A stretch of 34,889 nt of DNA, from contig NZ_MVIF01000062.1 of NCBI RefSeq assembly GCF_002086675.1, positions 1 to 34,889 on the forward strand, written 5' to 3'. The notes beneath the pieces were generated by a model, which ran no database searches, was not told the DNA's origin, and was given only the letters and a program-made list of their open reading frames with translations. The position numbers and the translations under genes are program-made. Shown here one piece after another: positions 15,128-23,600 of this stretch (position 1 is the first letter of the stretch; each line of letters opens with the position of its first letter). This stretch comes from Mycobacterium persicum (GTDB lineage Bacteria; Actinomycetota; Actinomycetes; Mycobacteriales; Mycobacteriaceae).

Positions 15128-15743
15128 TTCGGCGTCCTGGAGGCTGTTGGTGTCGCTTGCCAGGGTGAATGGGACCACCTGATTGCCAGGGGGATGGGAC
15201 CACCGTGGCGCGTTACTGAGGATGCTCGTCGGCGGGGTCTGGGTCAGGCTGCGCGCGGGTGCGTTGGCGGTAGGACGGGGGCAACTCCTTCATTTTCTCG
15301 GCTGCCAGCTGTATACCTGCGATGTCGTCACGCGACCGCTTGCCGTCCATGAGTTTACTTTCGTGCCAGAAGCATTTCGGACGCACCGTCGCGGGTGCAG
15401 GCCGAGCCTGACTTGTATTGCACCGCAACTAAACCGACAGAACAGCTAAGCCCGCGATGCGACCTTCTGCTCAAGTTGCTCGAACAGTTCCGGGCGGTCG
15501 GGGAGATGGCCTGCGATCCCATCGCCGCGCCCGATTTGGTCAGCGCTGTAGCACCAAACGCTCCGTGCGCCGAAACGCCAGGGCATACGTCGCCGAGGCC
15601 GGGAACGTTGTCTGGCGATGGGGATGCCTGGCGGAATGCTTCTACCGTCGCGGCGATTAATTCCGACGAAGTTGACTGGCGGAGCATAATTGAAAACATT
15701 GAAGCTAACCTTCGGTCCAATGTGATATCCGGGAGACAACCCG
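15128..15743. other. Intergenic with IS21-like end; no confident gene
   Basis: About 616 bases after the RES toxin. It contains two IS21-type terminal repeats (15159-15204). A plus frame (15395-15898) and two minus frames are open but mutually overlapping, without recognisable domains and without good ribosome sites. The stretch looks like decayed mobile or toxin DNA ahead of the small gene at 15744. Confidence 0.4.
15159..15204. mobile_element. Solitary terminal repeats of an IS21-family element
   Basis: Two near-identical direct repeats, GCCAGGGTGAATGGGACCAC(C) at 15159-15179 and GCCAGGGGGATGGGACCACC at 15185-15204, follow TGTTGGTGTCGC. Multiple short repeats of this GGGACCACC type just inside a TG terminus are characteristic of IS21-family transposase-binding ends. 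No istA or istB is present nearby, so only one end remains. Confidence 0.5.
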
Positions 15744-16034
15744 ATGAGCAACCAACAAGAGCCCTGGAAATACTTCGGTCGCGATGCGATGACTGGGAGA
15801 GTAATCGAGATATTTCGCTGCCCGGACAATGGCAAACGGCTATATCAGCAAAGATTGGAAGATGTGCACTTGCTCCTCAAGGACGGCACGTGGCGTAAGA
15901 ATATGAAAATTGCTCTACTTGATGATTTGGTAGAAGGACGGTTCGATGAACGGGGTGATGAAATATCGGAGCGGGATGCCATGAACTATTACAGTTCATG
16001 GCAGCAGAGCGGACAATGGCCCGGTCGAGATTAG
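15744..16034 (+). CDS. Hypothetical small protein, possibly orphan immunity protein
   Basis: This 96-residue protein has a convincing start: GGGAGA lies about ten bases ahead of ATG. It is strongly charged, with features such as WKYFGRDAMTGRVIEIFRCPD, YQQRLEDVHLLLKDGTWRKN and DLVEGRFDERGDEISERDAM. I do not recognise a named family. The AT-rich codon use, small acidic/basic-balanced character and isolation among mobile debris resemble immunity genes stranded from polymorphic toxin loci. That is an inference; no toxin domain was found beside it. Confidence 0.6.
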   Translation: MSNQQEPWKYFGRDAMTGRVIEIFRCPDNGKRLYQQRLEDVHLLLKDGTWRKNMKIALLDDLVEGRFDERGDEISERDAMNYYSSWQQSGQWPGRD

Positions 16035-16518
16035 TGGCTCTTCCGGAACTGGAAGGCCGGTGATTACGCCAATCGCAGATTAGTTAGTTCGGATCGTGGT
16101 GAGCTAACGCTGGCTCGAGTTTCGCCGAGAACAGGGTTCGCCGGCTCGACGTTCCCCCATAATAACGACAGCTTTACGTACCGGGCTGGGCATCCGTCCA
16201 TATTAAACAAGCATCCCCCAAGCGTCTGCAAGTTCGGTGCTTTACTTACTACGTCCACTGCTCGGGTCTGCGCTTGAGAAGCAGGTTTCGTATCGGTGGG
16301 ACTTCATGGCTGCCGAACGAGTAACGGCCACACCTAGGCGGTAGCTGCTCATTCACAGGGCCCAAGCGCCGGGCATCCACACGACCACGATCCTTGGCTA
16401 ACCGGCGCGGGCAAAGTATGCGAAATCCGTCGTCCAATCGAGGATCGGTCATAAGCTTGGTTCCTGCGGATTTTCGGGCGATCTGCTTCATCAGCGTATC
16501 TTCTGGAAGGGTGAGCCC
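16035..16518. other. Intergenic, about 480 bases, no gene seen
   Basis: Minus-strand open frames (16064-16258, 16249-16491) have no start signals or recognisable domains. The stretch presumably includes the promoter of the PE gene; GAAGGGTGAG at 16505-16514 is that gene's ribosome site. Confidence 0.4.
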
Positions 16519-17313
16519 ATGTCGTTGAGCGTCGTACCTGACATCGTGTCTTCGGCCAGCGGGAGTTTAGACAGATTGGGCCTTGAACTGCGCAAAGCGA
16601 CCGCGACCGCCGCAAGCCGAACCATCGCTATCGCGGCGCCAGCCCTTGATGAGGTGTCTGAGGCGATCACCGCGCTGTTTGGCATGCAGGCTCAAGAGTT
16701 TCAAACAGTGAGCGCCATGGCGGCGGCCTTTCACGACAACTTCGTTAGCCTGTTGAACGGCGGGGTCGCACAGTATGTGAGCGCTGAAGCGGCGAATGTC
16801 GAGCAGACATTGGCGAAAGCGGTGAACGCGTCCGCACAAGCTCTGCTGGGTCATCCCCCGCTCGGAATCGGAGAGCGGACGATGGCTGCGGCTGCCAACC
16901 CGGCTGAAACGATCTCGCAAAGCTTTCCTATCGGTCCCTTCGAGGCATTTTTTGGGGGGACGGCTATTCCGACTCCGACCGGTGGACTAGTAGTAAACAA
17001 TGATGTCGGAATCAGGCTGAACACCCCGTTAGGGTCTCTGGTGTTGTTCTCGGAAGGTGGCGGCGTAACCACATATCCCGAAACCTTCTCCTACCTAGCT
17101 ACGGGGCACTTCCAGGTGCCCTTCGTTTACTATCAAAACGCCGCGCTGTATACACTGCCCTCGTTTGCGCCCAGATGGGTGGGTTTTACCATTAACGGTG
17201 TAGAGCTAGGATTGCCGTTGAACCCGCCCGCGCTTCCTACTGTCAGCATTTCGTGGCTAGGCACCCCGTTCTACGGCATTCTTCCAAGAATAGGCTATTC
17301 GCCCGTCGTCTGA
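16519..17313 (+). CDS. PE-family protein with unassigned C-terminal domain
   Basis: The product has 264 residues. The first about 100 are a PE domain: MSLSVVPDIVSSASGSLDRLG, two helices around EAITALFGMQAQEF, and the type VII secretion motif YxxxE in QYVSAEAANVEQ. The remaining about 165 residues are not PGRS repeats. They are rich in aromatics and Gly/Pro (FEAFFGGTAIPTPTGG, FQVPFVYYQNAALYTLPSF, LGTPFYGILPRIGYSPVV) and look beta-structured. PE proteins leave through ESX systems, usually paired with a PPE partner, but the only PPE here (18761) is a fragment. The start has a strong ribosome site. Confidence 0.8.
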   Translation: MSLSVVPDIVSSASGSLDRLGLELRKATATAASRTIAIAAPALDEVSEAITALFGMQAQEFQTVSAMAAAFHDNFVSLLNGGVAQYVSAEAANVEQTLAKAVNASAQALLGHPPLGIGERTMAAAANPAETISQSFPIGPFEAFFGGTAIPTPTGGLVVNNDVGIRLNTPLGSLVLFSEGGGVTTYPETFSYLATGHFQVPFVYYQNAALYTLPSFAPRWVGFTINGVELGLPLNPPALPTVSISWLGTPFYGILPRIGYSPVV

Positions 17314-17389
17314 TTACAGCCGCCGCTGACCGGATACGCCGGCAACTGTGAGGTGAGTAGTTACAGCGCCTGATTCGTCGCTATAGGCC

Positions 17390-18340
17390 CCCACGTTGCT
17401 GGCCTTGTGCGACGGCACATGTACGACAGAGGGCGACGCGCGCGCCGCGGGTCACAATGATGGTCGCCATGACCTTCTCGACCCCGATCTCCGCGAGGGC
17501 TCGCAGATTGTCGATTTCGGCATCCCGGCCGCGGCGGACTCCTGAGTTCAGTAGCCGCCTGTGATCAGCGAGCGAAGTCTCGGCGGTCGGCGGTTCCGCT
17601 ATGGCGGCCCAGTCGCGCGGCGAAGTACTTCCGGTAGCGCTCGTACACTCGGCGTGCCACGTTTCCAGCCGTGACGCCGGCGAGCCGAGTTGTTCGAATC
17701 TCGCGATCGCAATCTGCAGGTCTGCCTCGTCGAATAGCTCGCAGTGGCTGGGCAGGTCGGCATCGACCGCCAAGATGTCAACGCCCCGCCACTCGGCGTC
17801 GAAGCCCTCGCGCGAAATGCCGTGTGCCGCGTGGGTTACCACCGCTCCGAGGTCGTTCAGACGATGCACGACCTCGACATAGGTTCGGATCTCTTGGTCG
17901 AGTTCCCATCCGGCACGGACATATGTGACCAGTTCACCGGGCGGGTACGCAGCGACCCGGCGATGGTTAATGCTCACAAAATCAGTTGTGGTCGTTGGTA
18001 GTTCGTTCCGATTAGGCGCGGCGGAGCGCCCCTGATCACCGACCGCGTGTGAGTTTCGCGGCCGCCTCGCCGGCGCGGTAGCGAGTTTCGAGTTCTTCGA
18101 TGGCAACGTCGAAGTCATCGAGGTCGAACGCGACGTGGGCTGCCAACCGGCCGTCGGCGTCGATCTCAACGACGCTTTTCTCTGCGCCGATCTCCGCGGT
18201 GGCTTGACCGTTGGCGATTTGGACATCCCGGCCACGTCGCATGCCGGCGCTCAGCAGGGGCCGACGATCGATCGTGTCGATCGCCATCGCGACCCACGGC
18301 GAGCGCCTCGCGCTGTGTCGTAGGTCTATCGTCGGGCGAG
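17390..18340 (-). pseudogene. Decayed SnoaL/NTF2-like repeat protein fragment
   Basis: Minus-strand frames read in succession as RRPLLSAGMRRGRDVQIAN and EIDADGRLAAHVAFDLDDFDVAIEELETRY. After a frameshift near 18040 they read DFVSINHRRVAAYPPGELVTYVRAGWEL, VVHRLNDLGAVVTHAAHG and CELFDEADLQIAIARFEQL. A second repeat then begins (RLLNSGVRRGRDAEIDNLRALAEIGVEKV). This repeat unit is familiar from the C-terminal part of long mycobacterial regulator/adenylate-cyclase-like proteins. Neither a proper start nor the N-terminal ATPase/regulator part is present, so this is a stranded C-terminal piece. Confidence 0.65.
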
Positions 18341-18760
18341 GCCAGCAACCCGGAGCGTTCCGATACGGAGTTCTCACACACCGCAACCTTTCGGCGGCAG
18401 CTGGCGGACAGGGCTGCGGTCGGTATGCCGCTAGCAAAGCACCCGACGTAGACGGCGCACCGCCTGGCAACAACCAGACCCGGATTTGGTGAAAATCCAG
18501 TTTATCGCCGCCACCAGTAGTAGAGTTCAGCGCTTCAGTACGTGCGCCAGTTCGTCGGCAGAGGTGCGACGCGGTGTGGATCAGGCGATCCAGCAAAGTG
18601 ATCGCGGTCGGCCGCGCGGGGATGCGGCGGACGGATGTGGGTGCGTCGTGGCGCGCGCACGTCGAGCCGCTTCGAGTGGCGAGGTTGGTCGCCGATCAGC
18701 GTGACCGCCGCCGCACTGGCCGTTAGGCAGGGCAGATCCAGCTAGGAAGGGATGTGTGTC
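18341..18760. other. Intergenic, no gene seen
   Basis: About 420 bases of high-GC sequence without a supported gene. It ends with AGGAAGGG (18744-18751), the ribosome site of the PPE fragment. Confidence 0.35.
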
Positions 18761-19117
18761 ATGGAATTCGTTGTGCTGCCGCCGGAGGTCAATTCGGCGC
18801 GGATGTATGCCGGTGCGGGTTCGGAGCCGATGTTGGCCGCCGCGGCCGCTTGGGACGGGCTGGCCGGCGAGCTGGACTCAGCGGCGGCTTGGTTTTCCTC
18901 GGTGACAACGGGTTTGGCAGGTTCGTCCTGGCAGGGTTCCGGCGTCGGTAGCGATGGCTGCCACGGCCGCCCCGTATGCACAGTGGCTGCATATCTCGCT
19001 GCCGCGGGCCTGTATGACGCCGGCACCGCCGTAAATCTCGTCGGTAGTAACGCTGTCTTCCCGCTGACCTTGCTCGGTGCTGACCTACAGGCGCTCGGCA
19101 CGGCTCTCGCCCCGTGA
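18761..19117 (+). pseudogene. PPE-family N-terminal fragment, chimeric
   Basis: MEFVVLPPEVNSARMYAGAGSEPML and AAWFSSVTTGLAGSSWQG are the unmistakable start of a PPE domain, with a good ribosome site. About 60 residues in, one extra base shifts the frame: the lost frame would continue SVAMAATAAPYAQWLHIS, as in intact PPE proteins. The open frame instead ends in AAAGLYDAGTAVNLVGSNAVF and LTLLGADLQALGTALAP, which does not belong to a PPE domain. So the gene has both a frameshift and a foreign 3' end. A 119-residue product is possible but would lack most of the PPE helical bundle. Confidence 0.75.
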
Positions 19118-19607
19118 ACTCCACGCTGATCGAGGATTGACTTCCGAAATATGTTGATGGCGTGGAAGGCTTGTGACGCAGTAGGGCTGCGGGGAGAGGC
19201 AGCGGCGTCACACCATCGCCGCACTGCACCTCGGCCGCTAGCCGGTTGGCCTCGTACTGGATGGCCAGGGCCGTCGGGCATGCTGCGAAAAGCGTAGTCT
19301 TCCAAGGAAACTGGGGTACCGAGAGGGCCATCACGCCGTCGCCGTGGTATTCGACGGTCCAGCTGTAACGCGGCATCACTGTCGCCGACCGCTACCAGCA
19401 CGTCATGATCGCGTAACCGCTGCGGAGGCGATGCCCATGGATCGCACAACGTCGGCCGCACGCCCAGCCCGCCGTCACGACACCCGGTCACCAGCATGTT
19501 GACCGGCAAAATGAATGGGCAGGAAATTGGGATCGGTAGTCCTCGACACGGTCTGTACTTGATCGCACTGGCGACCCCCGCGGGGGTCCGTACGAGAGGA
19601 ACCGACC
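19118..19607. other. Intergenic with possible minus-strand coding debris
   Basis: Two minus frames (18789-19379 and 18742-19509) contain short coding-like stretches such as YSWTVEYHGDGVMALSVPQFP and DHDVLVAVGDSDAALQLDR. No single frame is continuous or recognisable. They may be the two halves of one frameshifted gene. GAGAGGAACC at the right end is the ribosome site of the next gene. Confidence 0.3.
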
Positions 19608-19937
19608 ATGAGTCGACTTAGGTGGCTCCCTATATCCGTGCTGGCGTCTGGCGTTCTGGGTGCGGCCGGCCTCGGGCTTGGCGCTGGTATCGCCCACGCT
19701 GGCGGCCCCTACCAGTGGTGCCCGGGGGATGACATGGGGGGCTATGGCGGTGGTTTCAATACGCCGGCGGACGGACGCCCGAATTGGGATTGGAACGTTT
19801 GCCACGCCTACCACTACGTCAATTACGGGCAGGGCAACGTGTCACCCACGGTTTGGGAAGGAAATGATCCACCGCCTCCGTACCCGTGGCAGCCGCCCAA
19901 TGTGTGCTGGTCCCTGTTCATTCCGCACCCGTGCTGA
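19608..19937 (+). CDS. Small exported Gly/Pro/Trp-rich protein
   Basis: This 109-residue protein has a Sec signal peptide (MSRLRWLPISVLASGVLGAA, hydrophobic to about 25, cleavage near IAHA-GG). The mature part has four Cys (QWCPGDD, NVCHAYHY, NVCWSLF, HPC) and a PPPPYPWQPPN run. This is typical of mycobacterial small exported proteins of unknown role; the Cys pattern suggests two disulphides. The start is supported by GAGAGGAACC. No operon partner. Confidence 0.75.
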   Translation: MSRLRWLPISVLASGVLGAAGLGLGAGIAHAGGPYQWCPGDDMGGYGGGFNTPADGRPNWDWNVCHAYHYVNYGQGNVSPTVWEGNDPPPPYPWQPPNVCWSLFIPHPC

Positions 19938-20085
19938 TGTGTGCCCACGGAGAGCATCTTTGCGAGGCGCCAATCGTGCATCGCTCGTCATTAAAAGTGT
20001 TGGACGACAATGGCATTGGCCACAGACGGGTCTCTAATCCAATCATTTGGCGCGGTACGAGCGAAAGCTCGACGCGACCCAAACA

Positions 20086-20121
20086 TTGACAGTGTAATAG
20101 TAACAGTGTCAGTATTGACAC
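20086..20121 (+). promoter_or_regulatory. Promoter and putative operator of the MerR-VIT operon
   Basis: TTGACA (20086-20091) and CAGTAT (20110-20115) are 18 bp apart and would start transcription at about ATG 20122, again leaderless. Overlaid on this is an imperfect inverted repeat, TGACAGTGT (20087-20095) and ACAGTGTCA (20103-20111), eight of nine positions, with a seven-base spacer. A third TTGACAC half-site abuts the ATG. MerR-type regulators commonly bind such repeats between -35 and -10. Confidence 0.5.
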
Positions 20122-20742
20122 ATGCCCGAGCGGGCGTCGTGGACGCTGGACGAGCTGGTGCGACGGGTCGCCGTCAGCCTGGCCGATCCCGCGTACCCGG
20201 GAGCGCCCAACGGACGGGTCCGGGAACTGCCCGACCGCCGAGCCGTGCGGTGGTACACGACCGCCGGGCTCGTCGACCCGCCGGCCAAGCAGGGACGCAC
20301 CGCGGTCTACGGCCCACGGCACCTGCTGCAGATAGTCGCCGTCAAACGCCTTCAGGCGCAGGGTCGTTCGCTTGCCGAGATCCAGGCCGAACTGGCCGGA
20401 GCGACCGACGCAACACTGCGCAAGGTTGCCGCCGTCCCCGACGCTGTCATGGCGCAGCCGGAGCCGCCGTCCCCGGAGCTATCGGCACCCGGCCGTCGAA
20501 ACCGCTTCTGGGCCGCCCAACCAGCCGCCCAACCAGCGGTCGAACCAGCGGCTAGGGGCACTGACACTGTCACCACATTGGCCGCCGTCCACCTGCCCGG
20601 CGGGGCACTGTTGGTGCTGCCGGCCGCACCCGACGAAGACGACATCGACGCGATCCATGCCGCCGCTCGGCCACTGCTCGAACTACTGGCCGACCGCGGC
20701 TTGCTGTCCGGCCCGCCCCTCGATGAACGGAGCCCATCATGA
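20122..20742 (+). CDS. MerR-family transcriptional regulator
   Basis: The product has 206 residues. An N-terminal winged helix-turn-helix of MerR type (DRRAVRWYTTAGLVDPPAKQG then AVYGPRHLLQIVAVKRLQAQGRSLAEIQAEL) spans about 30-95. An Ala/Pro-rich linker with a repeated AAQPA unit follows. The C-terminal tail has VHLPGGALLVLPAAPDEDD and LLELLADRGLL. There is no cysteine cluster for metal sensing. It overlaps the VIT-VWA gene by four bases (ATGA), so it most likely controls its own operon; the C-terminal part might contact the partner protein. Confidence 0.82.
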   Translation: MPERASWTLDELVRRVAVSLADPAYPGAPNGRVRELPDRRAVRWYTTAGLVDPPAKQGRTAVYGPRHLLQIVAVKRLQAQGRSLAEIQAELAGATDATLRKVAAVPDAVMAQPEPPSPELSAPGRRNRFWAAQPAAQPAVEPAARGTDTVTTLAAVHLPGGALLVLPAAPDEDDIDAIHAAARPLLELLADRGLLSGPPLDERSPS

Positions 20743-23594
20743 CCGTCCGCATCACGTCGATGACCGACGCGGACCACCACGCCGGGCTGGGAACCCTGCG
20801 CGCCGACCGTGGCACCCTGCCGCTCGATCGCGTCGACATTCGGGTGGATATCACCGGGCTCACCAGTCAGGTCGAGTTGACCCAGGACTTCGTCAACGCC
20901 TTCGACGTGCCGCTGGAAGCCACCTACGTGTTCCCGCTGCCGGATCGAGCGGCGGTCACCCGAATGCGGATGAGCGTCGAGGGGCGGGTGGTCGAGGCGA
21001 AGCTGCTGGAGCGGGAAGCTGCCCGCCGGGCCTACGATGACACCGTCACATCGGATCGGCGCGCGGCCGTCATCGAGGAGGAGCGGCCCGACGTCTTCAC
21101 CATGAGGGTGGGCAACATCTTGCCGGCCGAACGGGTCAGCGTGGCGCTCACGCTGGTCAACCCGCTGGCTTACGAGGACGGCGAGGCTACGTTTCGGTTC
21201 CCACTGCTGGTCGCGCCGCGCTACATTCCCGGCGGTCCCCTGGCGGACGGCCCGGTCGGCGACGGCTACGCCGACGACACCGACGCCGTCCCCGACGCCT
21301 CGCGCATCACCCCGCCGGTGCTGCTGCCCGGCTTCCCGTACCCCGTTCTCCCGACCATCGACGTCGGTATTGACCCTGCCGGGCTCACGCTGTCGGAGGT
21401 TCGGTCGAGCCTGCCCGCGGTATCGACAGACGACGGCCGGATAAGGCTGCGGCCCGGCGAGCGGGCCAATAAGGATTTCGTGGTGCGGCTGCGCTACGGC
21501 GCCGAAGGTCTCACCGATTCGCTCATGCTGGTACCCGATGTCGACGGTGACGAGGGCACCTATCAACTCACGGTGCTGCCGCCGGCATCAGGGGCGCCGC
21601 CGCGTCCGCGGGACGTGGTGCTACTGCTGGACCGCTCCCGCAGCATGGCCGGATGGAAAATCGTTGCCGCGCGCCGGGCTTCGGCACGCATCGTCGACAC
21701 GCTCAGCACAGGTGACCGGTTCGCAGTACTGACTTTTAGCGACCGCGTCGAGTGCCCTGCAGGTCTGGCCGACGGGCTGGTCGAGGCCAGCGATCGGCAC
21801 CGGTACCGGGCCGTCGAGCACCTCGCCCGCGTCGACGCGCGCGGCGACACCGAGCTGCTCGCGCCCCTGCGGCAGGCTCTTGCCTTATTGCGTGGCTCGC
21901 GGGGACGTGACGCGGTGCTCGTCCTGGTCACCGACGGGCAGGTCGGCAACGAAGATCAGCTGCTTCGCGAGCTATCGGAGGAGCTGCGCCCCGTACGGGT
22001 GCATACCGTCGGCTTGGACCAGGCCGTCAACGCCGGTTTCCTTTACCGCCTGGCCAAGGTCGGCGGGGGGCATTGCGAGCTGGTGGAAAGCGAGGACCGC
22101 CTCGACGAGGCCATGCACGCCGTGCAACGTCGCATCGGCGCGCCAGCTGCTCACTCCCTGGCACTGCACGCCGAGGGGCTGAACATCATCGCGGACACCA
22201 CGAGCCCGGTTCGGCTACCCGACCTGTTTCCGGGAGTGCCGCTGGCGGTCACCGGGCGGTATCGGGGAATCGCGACCGGAACACTCACCCTGCGAGGCAC
22301 CACCGGCGATGGTGGGGACTGGTCGGCGACCGTCGCCGGACAGCGCCGCGAGGCCCAGGCCGTCACCGCCCAGTGGGCGCGGGCCCACCTACGAGACCTC
22401 GAGGACCGCTACGCCGCGGCCGCCGGCGGTCTCCGGGAAGACCTGGAGAAGCGGATCGTCGCCACGTCGTTGCGGTTCAACGTGCTGTCCAGGTTCACTG
22501 GGTACGTCGCCCTCGACAGCCGCGACAACCGGGTGGTCACCGAGGGGGAAGTGCAGCACCGCGTGATCCAACCCGTCGAGACGCCGGCCGGATGGGACCG
22601 GTGGCCCCGTATCCGCGGGGCAGAGCCGGCGGCCAAGGCGCCGTCCGCCACCGCGTCGGCCGCAGCCGCGCGAATGGTCAAGCTGCGCAACGCAATCGCG
22701 GTGGCCATCGTCGGTGTCGTGCTGGTCGGTGTTGGCTGGGCGTGGTCGCTCAACCGCGACGGTTCCGCCCGCGACTCGGGAGTGGCCGGCAAACCCTCGG
22801 AAATAGCGGATGCCACCGTTCCCGGGACCAAGGGCGGCATTACCGAGAACACCGTGGCCGCCCCACAGGCACCAGCACCGCCTCCGGACAGCACCTATAA
22901 GCGCGACATCGTCACCACTGGTTCGCTGCAGATGGTCGTCGCGGATCCCTCCCAGCTGGCCGACCGCCTGGTCTCCGCGGTCACCGATGCCGGCGGGCGG
23001 GTGGACTCGCGTTCGGAGCGGTCCGGCACCTCTTCGCGGTCCGGGTCGCCGGTGGTCAATCTCGTGGTCCGCATTCCCGCGGACAAGCTCGACGCGGTGT
23101 TGGCCGACGTCAAGAAACTCGGGTCCGTCACGTCGATGTCGATCAACCACGCCGACGTCACGTCGCAGCGCGTCGACCTCGATGCCCGGATCGAGGCATT
23201 ACAGACCTCGGTCAATCGGCTGCTGGAGCTGATGCGCCGCGCGGACAACACCGCTGACCTGCTGGCCGCGGAGTCGTCGCTGACCCAACGACAGGCTGAG
23301 TTGGACTCGCTGCGGGCCCAGCGCGCCACACTTGGCGACCAGATTTCCTACGCGACGATCAACGTCAACATCTCCGCCGAACCGGCCGTGGCCCGGGTTG
23401 GTTTCCTCGGTGCGCTCGACCGCGGCTGGCACTCGGTGCTCTCGGCTGCCTACGGCATAATGCTGACGGCCGGGTTGCTGCTGCCGTGGTTGCCGGTGCT
23501 GGTCGTGCTGGTGTTGGCGATCGTCTTGGTGTTGCGCAGTAGGCCGTTCCCGTGGGTACCCAGCGCGCCCAGCGGCCAGACAACTAACTCGTGA
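20739..23594 (+). CDS. VIT-VWA membrane protein fused to a DUF4349 domain
   Basis: The product has 951 residues. Residues 1-145 are a VIT domain (VDIRVDITGLTSQVELTQDF, LEATYVFPLPD, then EERPDVFTMRVGNILP). About 290-470 is a von Willebrand A domain with complete MIDAS: DRSRS at about 299, Thr in DTELLAPL and Asp in VTDGQVGN. A membrane helix follows at about 650-670 (IAVAIVGVVLVGVGWAW). About 720-885 is DUF4349 (RDIVTTGSLQMVV, VVNLVVRIPADKLDAVLADV, QRVDLDARIEALQTSV, with a coiled-coil around LTQRQAELDSLRAQ). A C-terminal hydrophobic stretch at about 905-930 probably forms one or two helices. VIT/VWA and DUF4349 proteins are normally separate. The topology suggests the adhesion-type VWA domain and the DUF4349 domain lie on opposite membrane faces. 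Function unknown. Confidence 0.85.
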   Translation: MTVRITSMTDADHHAGLGTLRADRGTLPLDRVDIRVDITGLTSQVELTQDFVNAFDVPLEATYVFPLPDRAAVTRMRMSVEGRVVEAKLLEREAARRAYDDTVTSDRRAAVIEEERPDVFTMRVGNILPAERVSVALTLVNPLAYEDGEATFRFPLLVAPRYIPGGPLADGPVGDGYADDTDAVPDASRITPPVLLPGFPYPVLPTIDVGIDPAGLTLSEVRSSLPAVSTDDGRIRLRPGERANKDFVVRLRYGAEGLTDSLMLVPDVDGDEGTYQLTVLPPASGAPPRPRDVVLLLDRSRSMAGWKIVAARRASARIVDTLSTGDRFAVLTFSDRVECPAGLADGLVEASDRHRYRAVEHLARVDARGDTELLAPLRQALALLRGSRGRDAVLVLVTDGQVGNEDQLLRELSEELRPVRVHTVGLDQAVNAGFLYRLAKVGGGHCELVESEDRLDEAMHAVQRRIGAPAAHSLALHAEGLNIIADTTSPVRLPDLFPGVPLAVTGRYRGIATGTLTLRGTTGDGGDWSATVAGQRREAQAVTAQWARAHLRDLEDRYAAAAGGLREDLEKRIVATSLRFNVLSRFTGYVALDSRDNRVVTEGEVQHRVIQPVETPAGWDRWPRIRGAEPAAKAPSATASAAAARMVKLRNAIAVAIVGVVLVGVGWAWSLNRDGSARDSGVAGKPSEIADATVPGTKGGITENTVAAPQAPAPPPDSTYKRDIVTTGSLQMVVADPSQLADRLVSAVTDAGGRVDSRSERSGTSSRSGSPVVNLVVRIPADKLDAVLADVKKLGSVTSMSINHADVTSQRVDLDARIEALQTSVNRLLELMRRADNTADLLAAESSLTQRQAELDSLRAQRATLGDQISYATINVNISAEPAVARVGFLGALDRGWHSVLSAAYGIMLTAGLLLPWLPVLVVLVLAIVLVLRSRPFPWVPSAPSGQTTNS

Positions 23595-23600
23595 CCACCC

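Noticed and set aside
15395..15898. Plus-strand 167-codon frame upstream of and overlapping the 15744 gene
   Set aside because: No start signal or recognisable domain, and the 15744 frame has better start and composition. It could be toxin-tip debris but this is unsupported.
18742..19509. Minus-strand 255-codon frame antisense to the PPE fragment
   Set aside because: Mostly Arg/Ser/Ala-rich shadow of the PPE region; only short stretches look coding, and in different frames.
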